Below, in pieces: positions 30,346-34,182 of a stretch of 34,182 bases of DNA (its first letter is position 1; each line of letters opens with the position of its first letter). Source of the stretch: Didymodactylos carnosus (taxonomy: Eukaryota > Rotifera > Eurotatoria > Philodinida > Philodinidae); contig CAJNOQ010001235.1 of the NCBI GenBank assembly GCA_905250885.1, forward strand, positions 1-34,182, in the 5' to 3' direction. The translations under genes and the position numbers were made by a program. The notes beneath the pieces were generated by a model. It was not told where the DNA came from and did no database searches. It saw only the letters and a program-made list of their open reading frames with translations.

Positions 30346-30741
30346 GCAACGTTTTATTGCTGAGTACAGAAATTGAGAATAAAACCGTGCAATTAACTAA
30401 TAAATAACTAAAATGCGCAGTCTACGCTTGACTATTTCATTAATCCCTATTTTTCTTCCTCCAATTTTCCACACATCTACTTTCTTTTCGTGATAATGGT
30501 TTATTCACCCTATTAAAAGTTGGCTGGTTCAAGTCGAGTATACCCAATGATTCAGGTGGACTTGAACTGCAGAAAAAGTGCTTGAAATATTTGTTTTATT
30601 TTTCTCTCTTGATATACATTAACAATACAAAACAAAAAACAAAAAGAAGCGATATAATGAAAAAACTTTTTCATTGTTTATTTCATTGTTTTTTCATTTG
30701 TTGTATTATGTTACACTTAATTTCGTTCGACTTCGTAGCCT
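30346..30741. other. Gene-free AT-rich stretch
   Basis: Low-complexity DNA (CAAAAAACAAAAAG, TTTTTCATTG repeats near 30630-30705). It may hold the 3' untranslated region and polyadenylation signal of the minus-strand gene ending at 30981 or 30742. Confidence 0.4.
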
Positions 30742-30908
30742 TCATTCCACTTTTTCATTGAGCAAAAATAAATTTACTTTATCGTACAGAAATTGGAAAC
30801 TCAACTTGCCTGCTCTCGTCGTCTTTTTCTGATTTTCCTTTTCGTCTTCTTTGTCTGCCATCTTTGAATTTGTCACTAAACCTATCTTCGTTGTTGTTTT
30901 TTGTGCTA
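30742..30908 (-). CDS. Possible alternative last exon of the 30981-32171 gene
   Basis: After an acceptor (GCTTTTTAG) the minus strand encodes QKTTTKIGLVTNSKMADKED, EKENQKKTTRAGKLSFQF and a tail ending NEKVE-stop. It is charged and coding-like. It would be reached in the right phase (1) if the last exon of the upstream gene used a weak GTGGTA donor after its KKT codons (near 31000) instead of reading on to its own stop at 30981. Whether this exon is used, or is a relic, cannot be decided from sequence. Confidence 0.4.
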
Positions 30909-30980
30909 AAAAGCAAAAAAGCAATTATCTACATATATTAAAGTTTTATTCAGAAACAGCTCAACACTTTGAGTTTCTTT

Positions 30981-32171
30981 TCAACGACTTCCATCTGTAC
31001 CACCCGTTTTCTTTTCATCAGCAAGTACCAACGGATAGCTAAATAAGAAAGGATGATGAGATTTTCTTTCCCTATTTGTGCAGTTTAACTAGGTATTACT
31101 TACACAATATTGAAAATATCACTGAATCGAACTTTTGAAATATAAAATTTCGACGATGTCGTTTGAAAACATTGATTTAGTGATGAAAATCGACCATATT
31201 CTTCATAATATCCGGCATAATTATCAATAATACATTTGATTTCATCTTCCTTTCGCAAAATCAATTTTTTTCCTAAAATGAAATAAAAAAATAAAAGATC
31301 TGTTCATTCTAGGTCACAGAAAGATGTAAACTGAAACACTCACCTCCTCCTTCTTCTGCCATTTTTAATACAACAGTACCAATTTCTTTACATGAATAAT
31401 ATTTACGAGCCCCACGTTTGTTTGATTTTTCATATTCTAATTCTGTTTCATCCGCTTCTAATCCTAAGAAAAAGAAAAACAAGGATCTGAAGGAGTTGTA
31501 CTCTCTAAACAAAAAAGGTACTCTACCGAACCTAAAAAGGGTTTAAACTTTTGTCACCATCTATATACCTTTTTAAGGTTTCATACAAACTAAGAAACCT
31601 TTTAAGATTTCCTACAGCATCCTAAATCCGTCACTGGAAAAAAATTGTGTAAAAACACAAAAAAATGTGTTTTCTCAGTGTTCCCAAGCTTTTCCCAGTC
31701 ACAGATTTAGCTAAGTAAAACGGTATATGGTTTGCACGAAACCTTAAAAAGGTATATAAATGGTGACAAAAGTTTAAACCTTTTTTAGGTTCGGTAGAGT
31801 ACCTTTTTTTTAGAGGGTAGTTGTGCTGCAGACTTACAAACATTCAACTCCATACCTTTACGAACAAATAATGCCAAAGATTCTCGAAGGTTACGCATTA
31901 CAGCAGGATAATCATCTCTAACTGGTGGTGGATAATGGACAAAATATTTGAACTGCGTATCATTTGGTCTTTTTTCAACATAATTTTTTTGACGTTGTTG
32001 TTCTTCATTATTAAAAACCTTGAGTTGTTCATTGAAAACAACTGTAACTATGTCATCTAGAAAGAAAGAATAAGAAAAACCAAAAAGAGTGACGAAGAAG
32101 CTCGGTTTTTTTAAAGTAAAAGACTTACCAACTGAAGAATATGGTGCTTTAAAGCTAGTTTTATAAGGCAT
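30981..32171 (-). CDS. Five-exon gene of unknown function
   Basis: Coding exons on the minus strand are 32171-32129, 32056-31856, 31463-31344, 31272-31104 and 31038-30981. All introns are GT-AG, the phases close through every junction, and the total is 591 nt (196 residues plus stop). The protein begins MPYKTSFKAPYSSVDDIVTV. It includes FNNEEQQRQKNYVEKRPND, FKYFVHYPPPVRDDYPAVM, an acidic-to-basic stretch LEADETELEYEKSNKRGARK, then CIIDNYAGYYEEYGRFSSLN and KVRFSDIFNIVYPLVLADEK, ending GGTDGSR. It has no signal peptide, membrane segment or domain I recognise. The start codon is the first Met in an exon that could extend upstream to an acceptor at 32189-32190, so a further 5' exon is possible. 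The donor of the 31856 exon is taken as GTATGG because the stronger nearby GTAAGT (31838) would create a stop at the junction. A MITE (31501-31817) fills most of that intron. Confidence 0.65.
31499..31819. mobile_element. TA-flanked MITE (mariner-like) inside an intron
   Basis: Element 31501-31817 (317 bp) is flanked by TA at 31499-31500 and 31818-31819. Its termini are inverted repeats of more than 70 bp: CTCTCTAAACAAAAAAGGTA on the left, and the complement of CCCTCTAAAAAAAAGGTA on the right. Both continue through CTCTACCGAACCTAAAAA and TTTGTCACCAT. TA target duplications are typical of Tc1/mariner elements. It is non-coding and lies within the third coding intron (31464-31855) of the 30981-32171 gene. 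Confidence 0.82.
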
Positions 32172-32189
32172 AACAACGTGTGCTTTATC

Positions 32190-33435
32190 TAAAACGAAAA
32201 CAGTGGAAAACAGCAAGTTTTTCAATGAAATGCTAAAGCAACCATTCTGTTAATTGGTCCCATTACTCGATTCTCGTGTCCCCTATTATATTGTTTTTCG
32301 GACTCTTTTCACCTATAAGGAAGATAAAGTTTATAGATTTAAAACTAATTTTACTTGTAATTGTTATGGTGAATATGTAGAAACGGGTTAGAAACACGAA
32401 CTCGCACACGAAAAGGACAGTGCGCGACGAAAAGCTCCGAGCTTATTACTTCTAAAAATATTACCGAATAGAGAAAAACAGATAACCATGCAAAAAAGAA
32501 CTAAAAATGATTATCTGAAAAAAACAAATTTAAATTAGGTCATTGATGGTCTGACATTTTTTCTCCGTAAATGTCATTTGTAGTTTTAAAAGTTTAGTTT
32601 GTTCTATCAGCAGCATTAGTGTGGACCTTAGAAGCTTGAGTGCGGACACGAAGAAGACTAGACGGACTACTTTGATTCTCCATCATCTGGCTAAAAAGCG
32701 TAACTGAACATGTAGTGTTTTAATCATAAAAAAAATAAAACAATATTACCATATAAAAGTAATAATAAAATATATTTTATAAGAGAAGTTCAAAGTATAG
32801 ACAGAAGCACATAACAGTATCATACCAAAAAATGAATAATAAATGGTGACAGTATAAGCAATAATAATAATGTTGACGAGAACGAGCATAATACTAAAAC
32901 ATAAAAATAACATGTAAAGTAATAACTAAAAACGCCAACGAACTCAAGCTGATAAAAGATATAAACAATATAAAGGCCGTAATTCTATATGCCGTAATTC
33001 TCTTTTTATCTTTTTTTTAGCCCACTGGCTAAATAGCATTTGTAATTTCTCCCTTCCTCTTGCATGAAAACTAACTGTCCGTCTACAACCAATCCAAGAC
33101 AATTTTTTATTCAACGTAATTGTTTCATCTAAAGCAGGATACGAAGGAACTAGAGGCTCACATTCTGCCAAATAATTTTTAACTGGATTAAGAAAGCTAA
33201 GATCCTTCTTTTTATAGCACAAAAATGAATTTACGTGGAATCGAACGAGGTGCATCTTTCTGTTTCCAAAACGGTTAGCCAGAAAAGGCTCTCATATTGC
33301 TATCAGATGATTAGAAAACCTTATCCATCAATTTTTAAGAGGCCTTTTATCGGTAGCCTTAACTTATCAATCATAACTACAGCACTTTTATTGAGAAAAG
33401 GCAAAAAAGCATCTAATGTACAACATCAAGCTTCT
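32190..33435. other. No firmly supported gene
   Basis: AT-rich, with TAATAATAAA-type repeats around 32750-32930. A minus-strand frame at 32944-33255 (103 codons: NSFLCYKKKDLSFLNPVKNY ... SFHARGREKLQMLFSQWAKK) has somewhat protein-like composition. It lies just downstream of the SGNH-like fragment and could be a continuation in another frame, but I cannot tie it to a family. Confidence 0.4.
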
Positions 33436-33858
33436 TTACGGCTGAAAAAGAATACTTGAAAACAAGCACCTGTAGTTTGTTTGTTTTGTTTGGTTGAAAT
33501 GATTATACAAACAGTTAGTGACGTGCTTTACACCGCTGTGATTCAAATGCAGACCATCTTTTTGCAAATGCTTTTTTACAATTTGTAAATTCAATAGATC
33601 GAATTTGTATTTGACTGTTTTTCTCAATCTTTCTAGCTTGCTGTTGTACATTTTCATTCGTTTTGGGATGTTCTTACCGCCGTTGTCTCCTTGCTCTCGA
33701 AAAATAACACTGTCTTTACGACGGTAAGGCACTTTAATGGGAATTAAAGAAACTGATGGATAATCTTTTAAAATTCTATCGATTAGATTTTCCAACTCTT
33801 TGATAGCCAGATGTGAGTTCTTTCTGGACAACGTATTCGTTCCGATAGAAATGCACAC
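33436..33858 (-). pseudogene. SGNH-hydrolase-like domain, C-terminal fragment
   Basis: The minus-strand frame (140 codons) reads VCISIGTNTLSRKNSHLAI, ELENLIDRILKDYPSVSLI, PIKVPYRRKDSVIF, YNSKLERLRKTVKYKFDLL and ends with KKHLQKDGLHLNHSGVKHVT. IGTNxL resembles block III (GxND, with Thr for Asp) and DGLHLNHSG resembles block V (DxxH) of GDSL/SGNH esterases. The block I Ser (GDS) should lie upstream, but the frame meets a TGA before 33905 and no GDS is visible. Such esterase domains occur both in host genes and in some non-LTR retrotransposons. The fragment is incomplete at its N-terminus and catalytic function is doubtful. Confidence 0.55.
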
Positions 33859-34007
33859 CTTTGTTTGATTCGCAATTAACGCCTGTTTTCTTCTGGCAAA
33901 TCAATACCTGAAATGTGCTTTATAAGGCTGCGTCCAAGCAGCAACATTTCTCTCGTAATCTAAAAATACTTCATAAAAATGTTCGGTAAACCATTCAGCA
34001 GGTGTAC

Positions 34008-34182
34008 CAAGGGGGAAAAAACGGACTCCTGGACTCCTATGGACTCCTGAAGTCCAGGAGTCCAAGAGCTCTTGTAAAGCTCAACATCAACCAGTTTCCA
34101 TATACAACATCTCAATGAACATCTAATTCGTATATAAAGAGCCGATCAACGACACATCTCATATTTCTCAGGTCGACGTGAA
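34008..34182. mobile_element. Probable terminus of a CAAGGGGGAAA element
   Basis: CAAGGGGGAAAAAACGG at 34008 matches the terminus of the hAT MITE at 7741 (CAAGGGGGAAATAGC). It runs into GGACTCCT tandem words and a 13-bp perfect stem: GGACTCCTGGACT at 34023-34035 pairs with AGTCCAGGAGTCC at 34051-34063. The other end is not in the window, so no target duplication can be tested. Confidence 0.55.

Noticed and set aside
1..34182. CRISPR array, bacterial operon or phage
   Set aside because: No regularly spaced identical repeats with unique spacers, no ribosome-binding-site-led gene strings, and clear spliceosomal introns throughout.

Overview
This window is eukaryotic and gene-poor. It holds a few intron-containing genes set among many transposon remnants, inverted duplications and short tandem repeats. 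My best guess is a bdelloid rotifer (Adineta/Rotaria type). The reasons are the secreted Cys-rich plus kelch-repeat gene family (repeats of the form HTATLLNSGKVLVTGG ... CEIYDPSSGQWNTT), compact introns of about 40-110 nt with GTAAGT-like donors, a Ser/Thr codon style typical of AT-rich metazoans, and a dense load of short non-autonomous DNA transposons. The taxon is inference; no database was searched.

Layout. 1-2600: a hairpin MITE, a 197-bp direct repeat present twice, a degenerate 27-28 bp tandem array, and a truncated kelch copy fused to one of the direct repeats. 4213-5637: an apparently intact four-exon kelch gene on the minus strand, with a signal peptide, whose 3' end is duplicated in inverted orientation at 2165-2572. 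5854-6985: a large imperfect palindrome carrying two head-to-head kelch fragments. 7741-8069: a hAT-type MITE with a perfect 8-bp target duplication. 9375-9656: the last exon of an aminergic-type GPCR (TM7 and tail), cut off exactly at a TTAA site where a 1434-bp TIR element (9660-11093) is inserted. 11712-11856: a G-rich region around a 10-N assembly gap. 13024-13929: a single-exon gene with an ankyrin-like region and an ADP-ribosyltransferase-like C-terminus, bracketed by an inverted copy of its own promoter. 15915-16312: a second hAT MITE with a perfect 8-bp target duplication, lying in one arm of a larger inverted repeat. 18295-19553: two unidentified, damaged coding regions. 21260-21740: a cluster of CAAGTACTTG palindromes.

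22111-25830 and 28475-29533 hold at least two, probably three, copies of a MULE-like transposase-derived family (YDTTF and DNEKA blocks, plus a C-terminal SWIM zinc finger in the larger cluster). The copies differ in intron positions and carry frameshifts, a lost donor site and a displaced first exon. Both are followed or flanked by MITE-like inverted repeats and by decamer-periodic DNA (28360-28455 and 30018-30345).

30981-32171: a five-exon gene of unknown function whose splice phases all close, with a TA-flanked MITE inside one intron. 33436-33858: the C-terminal part of an SGNH-hydrolase-like domain. 34008-34182: the probable end of another element with the same terminus as the hAT MITE at 7741.

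I see no operons, bacterial signals, rRNA, tRNA or CRISPR. The strongest observations are intron turnover between the two transposase-derived paralogues, the TTAA element severing the GPCR exon, the two elements with exact 8-bp target duplications, and the period-10 and period-27/28 repeat arrays.
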